A DNA stretch of 42,050 nucleotides, from positions 1-42,050 of the forward strand of contig VMDB01000030.1 in NCBI GenBank assembly GCA_008081075.1, in the 5' to 3' direction. A program made the translations under genes and the position numbers. Every line of letters starts with the position of its first letter. Position 1 is the first letter of the stretch. Below the pieces are notes generated by a model. That model had not been told where the DNA came from. It did not search any database and saw only the letters and a program-made list of their open reading frames with translations. The DNA is from Halieaceae bacterium (GTDB lineage Bacteria; Pseudomonadota; Gammaproteobacteria; Pseudomonadales; Halieaceae). This document shows positions 35,722 through 42,050 of the stretch, one piece after another.

Positions 35722-36337
35722 GGAGACTACTACCCGTCGCGTCCTGGTTGTCAGGCGCACCCGCCAAAACCCAATTGGTAAATTGTTCCTGAACTGACTT
35801 GGGCAAGGCTGGCTGGTGTAGCGGCATCCGGGATCCGCTGCCGCCAACCTCGCGATGGCTCCCCAGACCTTGTACATGAGGTAGCTGGACTGGGGCTCAC
35901 CGGGATTCACTCGCTTCATCGATGGCAATCACATCGCATCACGCCCCACCAAGTCAGACCAAGCGGTATTCGGGGGTAAACGCCATACCCCCGGGCTCAC
36001 CGCCTGTCATATGGCACACCGCACAACGTGCTACGAGCGTCGCATCAAATCCGGTACCGGCTGTAGCTGGTCGTCGAATATGCGCGCACTGGCATCGGTC
36101 ATCGGGCCGCCACTAGTGTCCAGCACGCCAGGGGCCAGAATAATGGCGTAATAGGGGTCGCATAGTCCCACCGGTTCTGCCCAGCGTCGCCGTGTGCTGT
36201 AGTGATCTTACCCAGTGACAACGCAGCCCCCCCAGGCGCTCCACCCAACGCCCGGCAACGGGGAATCTTTTTAGGTCGATCCATATTTTCACCCAGTTTT
36301 CTGCACCGCAGAAATACCCGTCACATTCACAGGCCTG
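35722..36337. other. Long gap between MDR copy 1 and the P450 gene
   Basis: 616 bp with no intact gene. Most of it is the cytochrome remnant described at 35746-36185. The rest (36186-36337) shows no recognisable coding or terminator signal, although this is where the transcript of the P450 operon must end. No inverted repeats or target-site duplications of a mobile element were seen. Confidence 0.5.
35746..36185 (-). pseudogene. Decayed c-type cytochrome domain gene
   Basis: On the minus strand, pieces of one protein can be read in changing frames. PGVLDTSGGPMTDASARIFD...LQPV (about 36155-36065) is followed in a second frame by FDATLVARCAVCHMTGGEPGG, where CAVCH (36011-36025) is a CxxCH heme site. 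A third frame gives MKRVNPGEPQSSYLMYKVWG (35919-35860) after an in-frame TGA. The second frame then resumes with MPLHQPALPKSVQEQFTNWV and LAGAPDN (35827-35746). The order matches cytochrome domains of the CxxCH ... PGxPxxSxL ... MPxxxPxLP ... WIxxGAPDN type. At least three frameshifts and one stop make a working product unlikely. The 5' end is not defined. Confidence 0.65.
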
Positions 36338-37540
36338 CTAGCTCACTCGGATCGGGATCGTATCGAGTCCCATGGTGGTGCCACCGTGGCCGACGACCGC
36401 AGCCTCGGAGACCAAAGACAGAGCGTTGACCCGCGCAAACAGCGCTTCCAGCACCACCCGCACCTCCATCTTGGCCACGTGCAACCCGATGCATTTGTGC
36501 GCGCCAGCGCCAAAGGCATGATGCTGATTACGCTCGCGCTTGCTGCGATCGGAATTAAATGTATCCGGGTCGGCAAAAACGCGATCGTCGCGATCGGTCA
36601 CAAAGCTCGGCACGACGATATTGTCGCCGGCGCGAAACTGAACACCGTGAAATTCAGTATCGCGCTCGCAGATCCGATTGAGATTGATAAACGCGTGCAT
36701 GCGGAGAAATTCGTCCACCGAGTCGGCAATTTTACTTGGGTCAGCTTTGAGCGAAGCAAATAACGCCTGGTCACGGGCGAGGTGGCGAACGATAAAGCTC
36801 AGCATCGTAGCGACCGTATCGATGCTCGCGAGAAACAGGAGATAGCAAATGGCGTGAACCTCCTCGAGAGAGAGTTTTTCGCCCTCTACCTCAACGTCGA
36901 GCAACATACTGACGATGTCATCTTTGGGCGACGCGACGTGTTGCTTGACGACTTCAAACAGGTAGCTACCGATGTTTTCGCCGCACTGGACACGCTCTTC
37001 CATGGTGGGCGCCCGGTAAAATCCGGTCTCCCAGGCGTAAAAATCGTCCAGTCGCTCGGGCTCCAACCCCAGTTGGTTAACAAAAAGCCCCATTGAGATC
37101 GGCTTGGCGACTTTCCACAAAAAATCAAATTCTCCCGTGGGGAGAACGTCATCCAGCACTTGGGCCGCCAATTTCTCAGCGCCGGTTTGCAGCCGCCCCA
37201 CGGCTTCCGGCTCAAAAATAGGCAGTAGCAATCGGCGATACCGCCGATGCTCGGCCGCGGCACTCTCAAGCGGAATCAGCCGAGGGCGTTGCTCCATGTT
37301 GGCTGGGATCCCGATCGGAAAGGAGCCAAAGCGCTCCGCATTGCTGAGTATCTCTCGGCCCAGTTCATGAGAGGTGACCAACCAATGGCCGCCATTGTGG
37401 GGGGTATACACAATGTCGCGCGGATCTCGAACCAGTGCCTCCAGCAATCGCTGTTGTGGATCTTCCGCCAGACCGGTATCCGCTACGATATCAAAATCGC
37501 TCAGCAGCGCATCCGGCACATCTTTTAATTGCGTCGGCAT
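36338..37540 (-). CDS. Cytochrome P450, CYP101-like
   Basis: Soluble bacterial heme monooxygenase. The heme-ligand motif FGAGAHKCIGLHVAKMEV places C350. The I-helix LLFLASIDTVATMLSF holds the acid-alcohol pair D241-T242 used for oxygen activation, and E277-x-x-R280 is the K-helix motif. Wording such as NRICERDTEFHGVQFRAGD parallels P450cam (CYP101A1), and length (400 against 414) agrees. By eye, the place of the camphor-binding Tyr96 (YDFIP) is PRLIP here, so camphor is an unlikely substrate. It starts three bases after the MDR copy 2 stop, last in an operon with that enzyme and a Rieske ferredoxin. No reductase is nearby. Confidence 0.92.
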   Translation of the reverse strand: MPTQLKDVPDALLSDFDIVADTGLAEDPQQRLLEALVRDPRDIVYTPHNGGHWLVTSHELGREILSNAERFGSFPIGIPANMEQRPRLIPLESAAAEHRRYRRLLLPIFEPEAVGRLQTGAEKLAAQVLDDVLPTGEFDFLWKVAKPISMGLFVNQLGLEPERLDDFYAWETGFYRAPTMEERVQCGENIGSYLFEVVKQHVASPKDDIVSMLLDVEVEGEKLSLEEVHAICYLLFLASIDTVATMLSFIVRHLARDQALFASLKADPSKIADSVDEFLRMHAFINLNRICERDTEFHGVQFRAGDNIVVPSFVTDRDDRVFADPDTFNSDRSKRERNQHHAFGAGAHKCIGLHVAKMEVRVVLEALFARVNALSLVSEAAVVGHGGTTMGLDTIPIRVS

Positions 37541-37543
37541 CTC

Positions 37544-38548
37544 TTAATCCAACACCACCAGGCATTTTCCTCGCGAAACCCCATGCATCATGTCGCAAAA
37601 TGCGCGGGGCGTTTGCTCAATACCTTCATAGAGTGCATCAAAACTTTTCAACTGCCCGTCCTCTAGCCGATGATAGAGATCAGCTCCGATTTCCGGAAAG
37701 GACTCGAAGTAATCAGAAAACATAAAGCCCTCCATGCGCGCGCGCTTGGTGATGAGCTCCCAGCTGTTGGTCAACGGCTGAATGGCGCCTTCATACTGAG
37801 AAATCGCGCCGCAAAGCACCAGGCGGGCCTTTTCGCGCAGCTGACCCATAGCGATATCCAAAGCCTCACCGCCGACATTGTCAAAGAAAATATCAATGCC
37901 CTCGGGGGCGGCTGTCCGCAGCGCGGCAGCCAAATCCGGCTGGGTCTCTCGGTCTATCACTGTGTCGTAGCCCACAGATTGCTCAAGCCAATCAGCTTTG
38001 GAACGACTGCTGGTCAGCCCAATGACGCGGCATCCCTCTGCCTTGGCGAGCTGCCCGACAACGGTCCCCACTGCGCCACCCGCCGCGCTGACCACGACCG
38101 TTTCTCCGGCCAACGGCTGGCCGATGTTGAAAAACCCGACCCACGCCGTCATTCCCGTGGGGCCGAGAACCCCCATGTATTGATAAAGGGGGATCTCCGG
38201 GGAAACCGTTAGCGGCGAGCATAGATCGCTGCCATCGAGAAGACTGCTCTCCTCCCAGGCGGTTCTGGCACTCACCAGCGTGCCCACCGGATAGTCCTCG
38301 TGCCGGGACTCCGTCACCTCTCCGAGAACGATGCTTTGGACCGGATCTCCAATCTGCATCCCGGTCAGATAATTATCCCCCGCACCAGCCGTCATCCACT
38401 GGCGAAAGCCCGCGTCGAGCGATATCACACGATTACGCGTTCTAAAATACCCCGCAGGGCACGGCGCATCGGGCACTTCGACTACCCCGAAATCCGCCTC
38501 CGTCACCGCGCCTTCAGGGTGTCTAACGAGCACAACAGCACGAGACAT
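37544..38548 (-). CDS. Zinc-free MDR NAD(P)H oxidoreductase, PTGR/CurA-like (copy 2)
   Basis: Paralogue of the enzyme at 34720, probably an NADPH-dependent enone reductase. It contains ISLDAGFRQWM, the dinucleotide-binding VVSAAGGAVGTVVGQLAKAEG, SRSKADWL and IFFDNVGGEALDIAM; the last part ends SRGKCLVVLD. The length is 334 residues. The ATG overlaps the stop of the Rieske ferredoxin by one base (TGATG), and the P450 follows after three bases. All three should therefore be made together, which suggests a shared pathway and perhaps action on the P450 product. Confidence 0.87.
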   Translation of the reverse strand: MSRAVVLVRHPEGAVTEADFGVVEVPDAPCPAGYFRTRNRVISLDAGFRQWMTAGAGDNYLTGMQIGDPVQSIVLGEVTESRHEDYPVGTLVSARTAWEESSLLDGSDLCSPLTVSPEIPLYQYMGVLGPTGMTAWVGFFNIGQPLAGETVVVSAAGGAVGTVVGQLAKAEGCRVIGLTSSRSKADWLEQSVGYDTVIDRETQPDLAAALRTAAPEGIDIFFDNVGGEALDIAMGQLREKARLVLCGAISQYEGAIQPLTNSWELITKRARMEGFMFSDYFESFPEIGADLYHRLEDGQLKSFDALYEGIEQTPRAFCDMMHGVSRGKCLVVLD

Positions 38549-38856
38549 CAGACTGCCACCTCTATTATCCCGTCGACCAGACGGACTTCGAACGTGGGTA
38601 AGGGAACTCGCGTCAACTGGCCCATGGGGTTACCGTCGCGGAGATCAAATCGCACGCCGTGCAACGGACAAGAAATGAAGCAACCGCGGATGCGTCCCCC
38701 TTCGAGCTCGGCCTCCTGGTGGGTGCACCGATTTTCGACGGCATATAACTCGCCGGCGGCCCGGCAAACTAAAACACTGCGCCCATTCAGGGTCAAGGCG
38801 CGACTCTCGTTGTCTCCCAAATCGGCATCGGGAAAAGCAGGCTGGAACGCAGTCAC
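38548..38856 (-). CDS. Rieske-type [2Fe-2S] ferredoxin
   Basis: Small electron carrier with a Rieske cluster: CTH (NRCTHQEAELEGG) and CPLHG (GCFISCPLHGVRFDL) supply the two Cys and two His ligands. With the GTG start at 38856 it has 102 residues, the size of ferredoxins of Rieske oxygenase systems. AAAGGA (38865-38870) lies eight bases upstream, whereas the longer frame would need an unsupported TTG at 38898. It heads the operon with MDR copy 2 and the P450. It could feed the Rieske oxygenase at 40147-41328, the P450, or both; this is inference. Confidence 0.88.
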   Translation of the reverse strand: MTAFQPAFPDADLGDNESRALTLNGRSVLVCRAAGELYAVENRCTHQEAELEGGRIRGCFISCPLHGVRFDLRDGNPMGQLTRVPLPTFEVRLVDGIIEVAV

Positions 38857-39011
38857 AAACGGTGTCCTTTTGGCATGAAACGGACCGGCCAGAAACAACC
38901 GGAAGTCGGGATGGTAGCATCGGGGCCCGCCAGAAAAAAACCGTCTTGCTTGCTTATTTTAGGCACCATCGCTAGGCTTCCCCTTCATTCTTTCTCACTG
39001 CTGAGGTCAAC
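38857..39011. promoter_or_regulatory. Divergent control region between the P450 operon and MDR copy 3
   Basis: Holds the ribosome site of the ferredoxin gene (38865-38870, minus) and TGAGG (about 39002-39006) for MDR copy 3. The decamer CTTGCTTGCT (38945-38954) recurs at 41345-41354 in the oxygenase operon. No convincing -10 was seen. Confidence 0.4.
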
Positions 39012-40022
39012 ATGAGCCACGGAAATAAACAGCAATGGATTCTGGCCAAGCGCCCGGAAGGCATACCAGATACCTCTGAGGTCGTCTTTCAAGAGGCGCC
39101 CATTCCCGAGACCGGACCGGGGATGCTGCTGGTGAAAAACCACTATATTTCTCTGGACCCCGCTATCCGCGGCTGGATGTCAGACATCCCAAATTACTTA
39201 CCCCCCATCCCCATCGGTGACCCGGTTCGGGCGACCGTAGTGGGAGAAGTCCTGGAGAGTGGCGCCGATCACATCAAACCGGGCGACTATGTGTTTGGCC
39301 TTGGCGGCTGGGAAACGCATAGCACCATTCCAGTGGATTTCTGCACCCCCGTGCCCGCAGACAATACCTTTCCGCTGCACTACTACGTGAATATTCTCGG
39401 CGCGGTAGGGCTCACCCCCTACTTCGCTATTGCTGATGTAGGTGGCGCTCAGGCCGGACAAACCATGCTGATGAGTGCCGCCGCCGGGGCCGTTGGGTCT
39501 GTCGGTGGCCAAATTGCCAAGCTGATGGGACTCAAGGTGGTTGGCATTGCCGGGACCGATGAAAAATGTCGCTGGGTGGTCGACGAACTCGGTTTTGACG
39601 ACTGCATCAACTACCGCACAGCAGGAGATATGGAGGCGGCAATCCGCGCCGCCTGCCCCGAAGGGGTCGACTTCTATTTTGATAACGTGGGGGGGGAGAT
39701 TCTCGATGCCGCACTCATGAACATGAACAAGGACTCGACGCTACTGTTTTGCGGCACGATCAGCACCTACAACGCCACGGGGCCGGTGCCCGGGCCTTAC
39801 AACTACTGGCAGATTCTCGCGCGCACCATCACGGTGAAGGGTTATCTCGTCAGCGACCATTACCACCGCATTGCAGAAGGTCAGGCAGCACTGAGTCAGT
39901 GGGTCAAGGCTGACCAACTCAAGTTCCGTGAGCATATCAACGAGGGCATCGAGAACTGCCTCGACACCTATAACCTGCTGTTCTCGGGAGGCAACGAGGG
40001 CAAGTTGATGCTGAAGCTCTAA
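39012..40022 (+). CDS. Zinc-free MDR NAD(P)H oxidoreductase, PTGR/CurA-like (copy 3)
   Basis: Third paralogue, closest by eye to canonical CurA/YncB-type NADP-dependent reductases. It starts MSHGNKQQWILAKRPEGIPD and has HYISLDPAIRGWMSD, SAAAGAVGSVGGQIAKLMG and FYFDNVGGEILDAALMNMN, with a typical GGNEGKLMLKL end. The length is 336 residues. The motif ISLDPAIRGWM differs from the ISLDAGFR-WM shared by copies 1 and 2, so copies 1 and 2 appear to be the closer pair. It is transcribed divergently from the P450 operon and ends at a shared terminator with the Rieske oxygenase. Confidence 0.88.
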   Translation: MSHGNKQQWILAKRPEGIPDTSEVVFQEAPIPETGPGMLLVKNHYISLDPAIRGWMSDIPNYLPPIPIGDPVRATVVGEVLESGADHIKPGDYVFGLGGWETHSTIPVDFCTPVPADNTFPLHYYVNILGAVGLTPYFAIADVGGAQAGQTMLMSAAAGAVGSVGGQIAKLMGLKVVGIAGTDEKCRWVVDELGFDDCINYRTAGDMEAAIRAACPEGVDFYFDNVGGEILDAALMNMNKDSTLLFCGTISTYNATGPVPGPYNYWQILARTITVKGYLVSDHYHRIAEGQAALSQWVKADQLKFREHINEGIENCLDTYNLLFSGGNEGKLMLKL

Positions 40023-40094
40023 CCCTTACCGCGCGGCATTAGGCGTTATGCGACATACGGACCATAATGAGCCGGCGGGACTTTGATACAAAGG

Positions 40095-40126
40095 TAAAAA
40101 AAGGGCATCGACGATGCCCTTTTTTC
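40095..40126. terminator. Bidirectional intrinsic terminator
   Basis: GGGCATC and GATGCCC (40103-40119) pair around GAC. The stem is flanked by an A-run on the left (40096-40102) and a T-run on the right (40120-40125), so it can stop both MDR copy 3 (plus) and the oxygenase operon (minus). Confidence 0.9.
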
Positions 40127-40146
40127 TTTTGCACTCTTTTCAGCGC

Positions 40147-41328
40147 TCAAAGTTCCGGCTTGGGTGTTTCCTCGCCTCGGTTGGTATACCACTTCACGCA
40201 GCGATGGAAATACTGGTTGCCGCGTTCGTTACGACCGAACAGCACGCTTTTCATCAATCCGGTTTGGAGTCCTTTCTGCAGCTGCAAGCCGATGTTGTAG
40301 TCCTCGTCCTGTACTACATCGCGCAACCAATCAGCCATTTCCACTCGCGCCGTCACATCCTCGTCGTTCTCGGGAGGCGACGGGTGCAAAAAGTGCAATA
40401 TGGTGGTGTTTTCCATCGGGCCCGGGCCGGGAATCATTTGTGCGATCTGGGTAATTTCCGGCGCGATAAAAATAGACACGTTGGGGAAAAAGAGCCGAAT
40501 AAAATCGAAGCCTTTTGATTCGTGCTGCCATAAATCATCTCGATCCACCTCTTCCAGGCTGGTCACATTCTTGGCGGCGAACCCGACCAGTTGATGTGGA
40601 CCATGGGCGTCGTACTCCATCACATTAGTGAAGGTTCTCGGTTCAATGGTCTCCGGATGAGCCGCCTTGAAGTGATAGCCTTCGAGGTAGCCGTCATAGG
40701 CGACTTTCCAGTTGGGTCCATAAATCGTCCGATTACCCACATAGGTCCACTGATCCATCCCCTTTTTGGCGACGTCATCCATCATGCCGCCGAGATACTC
40801 TCGGATATCGACGTCGCTGTCTGCATTGAGCACTGCAAAAATTAACCCGCCCTCTTCATGCGCGGGGAATTGCACCAGATCACGCGCTCCTTCACAGACC
40901 TCACCAAACTTCGGCGCGTCGGCAATCGCTCGCAGGGAGCCGTCAGACTTAAATGTCCAGCCATGATAAGGACAGCTGAACAGCTTCTGGTTGCCACAGG
41001 GAGCAGAAGCCAGCGTCATACCCCTGTGGGTACAGACGTTCATCAGCACCTTGGCGGTACCGTCTTTCTGCCGCGTGATCAACAGGGGGATACCCAGAAT
41101 CTCAAGCGTCTTGAAATCACCGGGCTCGGGGATTTCCTGCGACACTCCGACCAGAATAGGGAGCGTTTTAAAAATGGTGTCCATTTCCTGCTGCCAAATC
41201 GCAGGATCGGTGTATTCCGTCGAGGGCACTTCCATCGTGTCGACCGCCCAGTCAGTCGTACCGTTTTGCACATGGTCCAATAACCGCGCACCCATGCGGC
41301 TGTATTGAATTTTTGTATCCACTGTCAT
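40147..41328 (-). CDS. Rieske non-heme iron oxygenase alpha subunit
   Basis: Oxygenase component of a ring-hydroxylating or demethylating system. The Rieske domain has C99-T-H101 and C119-P-Y-H122-G-W. The catalytic domain shows NWKVAYDGYLEGYHFKAAH, with iron ligands H219 and H224 and probably D343 (DEDYN). E216 occupies the place of the Asp that bridges the two iron centres in naphthalene dioxygenase. The length is 393 residues. AGGAG precedes ATG 41328. No beta subunit or reductase is next to it, so it may be an alpha-only oxygenase using partners elsewhere. It follows the ABM-domain gene by 24 bp. The substrate is unknown. Confidence 0.9.
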   Translation of the reverse strand: MTVDTKIQYSRMGARLLDHVQNGTTDWAVDTMEVPSTEYTDPAIWQQEMDTIFKTLPILVGVSQEIPEPGDFKTLEILGIPLLITRQKDGTAKVLMNVCTHRGMTLASAPCGNQKLFSCPYHGWTFKSDGSLRAIADAPKFGEVCEGARDLVQFPAHEEGGLIFAVLNADSDVDIREYLGGMMDDVAKKGMDQWTYVGNRTIYGPNWKVAYDGYLEGYHFKAAHPETIEPRTFTNVMEYDAHGPHQLVGFAAKNVTSLEEVDRDDLWQHESKGFDFIRLFFPNVSIFIAPEITQIAQMIPGPGPMENTTILHFLHPSPPENDEDVTARVEMADWLRDVVQDEDYNIGLQLQKGLQTGLMKSVLFGRNERGNQYFHRCVKWYTNRGEETPKPEL

Positions 41329-41352
41329 CTTTGTGCTCTCCTGACTTGCTTG

Positions 41353-41670
41353 CTACTCGGGCATCACCAGATCACCCACGGAACTGACCTCATACCGGCG
41401 CACTTCCATATCCAAAATTTCGAGTGCCGCACACGCCTGCAAAAACGCGCCGACATGGGGCGTCTTCAGGTGGGCATCGAGATCGGTCTGCGACGCCCAC
41501 TGCTCGCTCACCCACACCACACAAGGATCGGTAACATCCGTTGCTATACCATACCACTGACAACCCGCCTCTTGGCGCGTACTTGCGACCACAGCTTTCG
41601 CGGCCTCGGCATATTTTGGCGCGCTCTCCTCGCTCAACTGGATGCGAACAATAACGCTGACTGTGCTCAT
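41353..41670 (-). CDS. ABM-domain (antibiotic biosynthesis monooxygenase-like) protein
   Basis: Small ferredoxin-like alpha+beta barrel protein of the ABM superfamily (VSVIVRIQLSEESAPKYAEAA, then WVSEQWASQTDLDAHLKTPH). The length of 105 residues is typical. Members range from cofactor-free quinol monooxygenases to heme-degrading and structural proteins, so activity cannot be assigned. It is the first gene of the operon with the Rieske oxygenase, which suggests it handles or shields the oxygenase product. It lies divergent from the dehydrogenase at the window end. Confidence 0.8.
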   Translation of the reverse strand: MSTVSVIVRIQLSEESAPKYAEAAKAVVASTRQEAGCQWYGIATDVTDPCVVWVSEQWASQTDLDAHLKTPHVGAFLQACAALEILDMEVRRYEVSSVGDLVMPE

Positions 41671-41893
41671 ACGGCCCCCGCTCAGATTTCTCTTTTCTCT
41701 TACGTTGTTCTCTAAAGCAGAGTGCTAGCGCGCTTATCTCAGATTCGCAGCGCCCCACCACCGCCAAGCCAACCTAGGTTTCGGGACAGAAAAAGTCAAG
41801 CGTGCTTGCTTTTTTCTATGGGCGTACCTAACCTTGGGAGACCTCAATTTACCCAATGCATTTTCGCTGAGGCGATGCGCGCAGGAGACAGCA
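41671..41893. promoter_or_regulatory. Divergent control region with a 26-nt near-palindrome
   Basis: Between the oxygenase operon and the dehydrogenase gene lies a 26-base near-palindrome (41790-41815) with core CAAGC-GT-GCTTG (41797-41808), flanked by an A-run and a T-run. It could be the operator of a TetR-like regulator or a stem-loop terminator. AGGAG (41883-41887) is the ribosome site for the dehydrogenase. No regulator gene is present in the window. Confidence 0.45.
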
Positions 41894-42050
41894 GTGGCCA
41901 ATAGACTTCAGAACAAAGTCGCCCTCATCACCGGTGGCACCAATGGCATTGGGCGAGCTGCGGTTTATGGCTTCAGCGCAGAGGGTGCGAAGGTAGTCTT
42001 TACCGGTAATAACGCGACGGCGGGCGCCGAAATAGCGGAGCAAGCTGGCG
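41894..42050 (+). CDS. Short-chain dehydrogenase/reductase (5' part, cut by window end)
   Basis: The first 52 residues are visible from GTG 41894, six bases after AGGAG. They read as an SDR N-terminus: NKVALITGGTNGIGRAAVYG carries the TGGxxGIG cofactor-binding motif, followed by the second beta strand VVFTGNN. An Asn pair rather than an acidic residue at the end of that strand leaves NAD or NADP preference open. The rest lies outside the window. It is divergent from the Rieske oxygenase operon and probably belongs to the same catabolic cluster. Confidence 0.85.
   Translation, partial: MANRLQNKVALITGGTNGIGRAAVYGFSAEGAKVVFTGNNATAGAEIAEQAG

Noticed and set aside
35543-35827. Minus-strand open frame that overlaps the end of MDR copy 1
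   Set aside because: Only its first 27 or so residues look like protein (the cytochrome remnant ending); the rest is antisense to the MDR gene.
35722-36337. Insertion sequence or transposon scar beside the cytochrome remnant
   Set aside because: No transposase fragment, terminal inverted repeats or target duplication could be seen; point decay explains the remnant.
36386-36763. Open frame of 125 codons antisense to the P450 gene
   Set aside because: The minus strand carries clear P450 motifs in the same stretch; the plus-strand frame has no recognisable protein features.
38857-38898. Longer N-terminus of the Rieske ferredoxin from TTG 38898
   Set aside because: TTG start without ribosome site; the GTG at 38856 has AAAGGA eight bases upstream and gives a normal length.
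1-42050. CRISPR array, tRNA or rRNA genes
   Set aside because: No regularly spaced repeats and no cloverleaf or rRNA-like sequence were recognised in any intergenic gap; a covariance-model scan would be needed to exclude small RNAs.

Overview
The window looks like chromosomal DNA of a Gram-negative gammaproteobacterium, probably a marine one of the Cellvibrionales/Halieaceae kind. That placement is inferred from gene content, gene order and protein wording; no database was searched. Supporting points are a tolQRA operon, the mrdA-rodA-mltB-rlpA-dacA-ybeD-lipB block, Pseudomonas-like NrdA/NrdB, and a TonB-dependent receptor beside oxygenase genes. Coding density is high and most coding regions in the first 30 kb are intact housekeeping genes.

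Layout. (1) 2-7477, minus strand: a probable single operon fmdB-like, aspS, yebC, ruvC, ruvA, ruvB, ybgC, tolQ, tolR, tolA, with several 4-base start/stop overlaps. (2) 7677-12112: an HU-like DNA-binding protein (minus), then proS, a PuuA-like glutamine synthetase and a glutathione peroxidase (plus). (3) 12119-23777, minus: grxD, proA, nadD, rsfS, rlmH, mrdA, rodA, mltB, rlpA, dacA, ybeD, lipB, prfC, which joins proline and NAD synthesis, ribosome maturation, rod-shape wall synthesis and lipoylation. (4) 23945-30577, plus: argD-argF, then nrdA-nrdB behind a promoter carrying NrdR-like boxes and closed by a strong terminator.

(5) 30600-42050 is different: an accessory, probably catabolic region. 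It holds an HSL-family esterase, a GFA-family zinc protein, a TonB-dependent receptor, three paralogous zinc-free MDR oxidoreductases, a CYP101-like cytochrome P450 in an operon with an MDR enzyme and a Rieske-type ferredoxin, a Rieske non-heme iron oxygenase with a small ABM-domain protein, and the start of a short-chain dehydrogenase. A reasonable reading is uptake (receptor), hydrolysis (esterase), oxygenation (P450 and Rieske oxygenase) and redox tailoring (MDR and SDR enzymes) of a hydrophobic compound such as a terpenoid or cyclic ketone. The substrate cannot be read from the sequence. A decayed c-type cytochrome gene lies between the first MDR gene and the P450.

The features most worth a second look are the P450/Rieske-ferredoxin/MDR operon, the three MDR paralogues within 5.3 kb, the cytochrome pseudogene, the palindrome between the oxygenase and dehydrogenase operons, and the nrdA control region. 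No tRNA, rRNA, CRISPR array, insertion sequence or phage gene was recognised.
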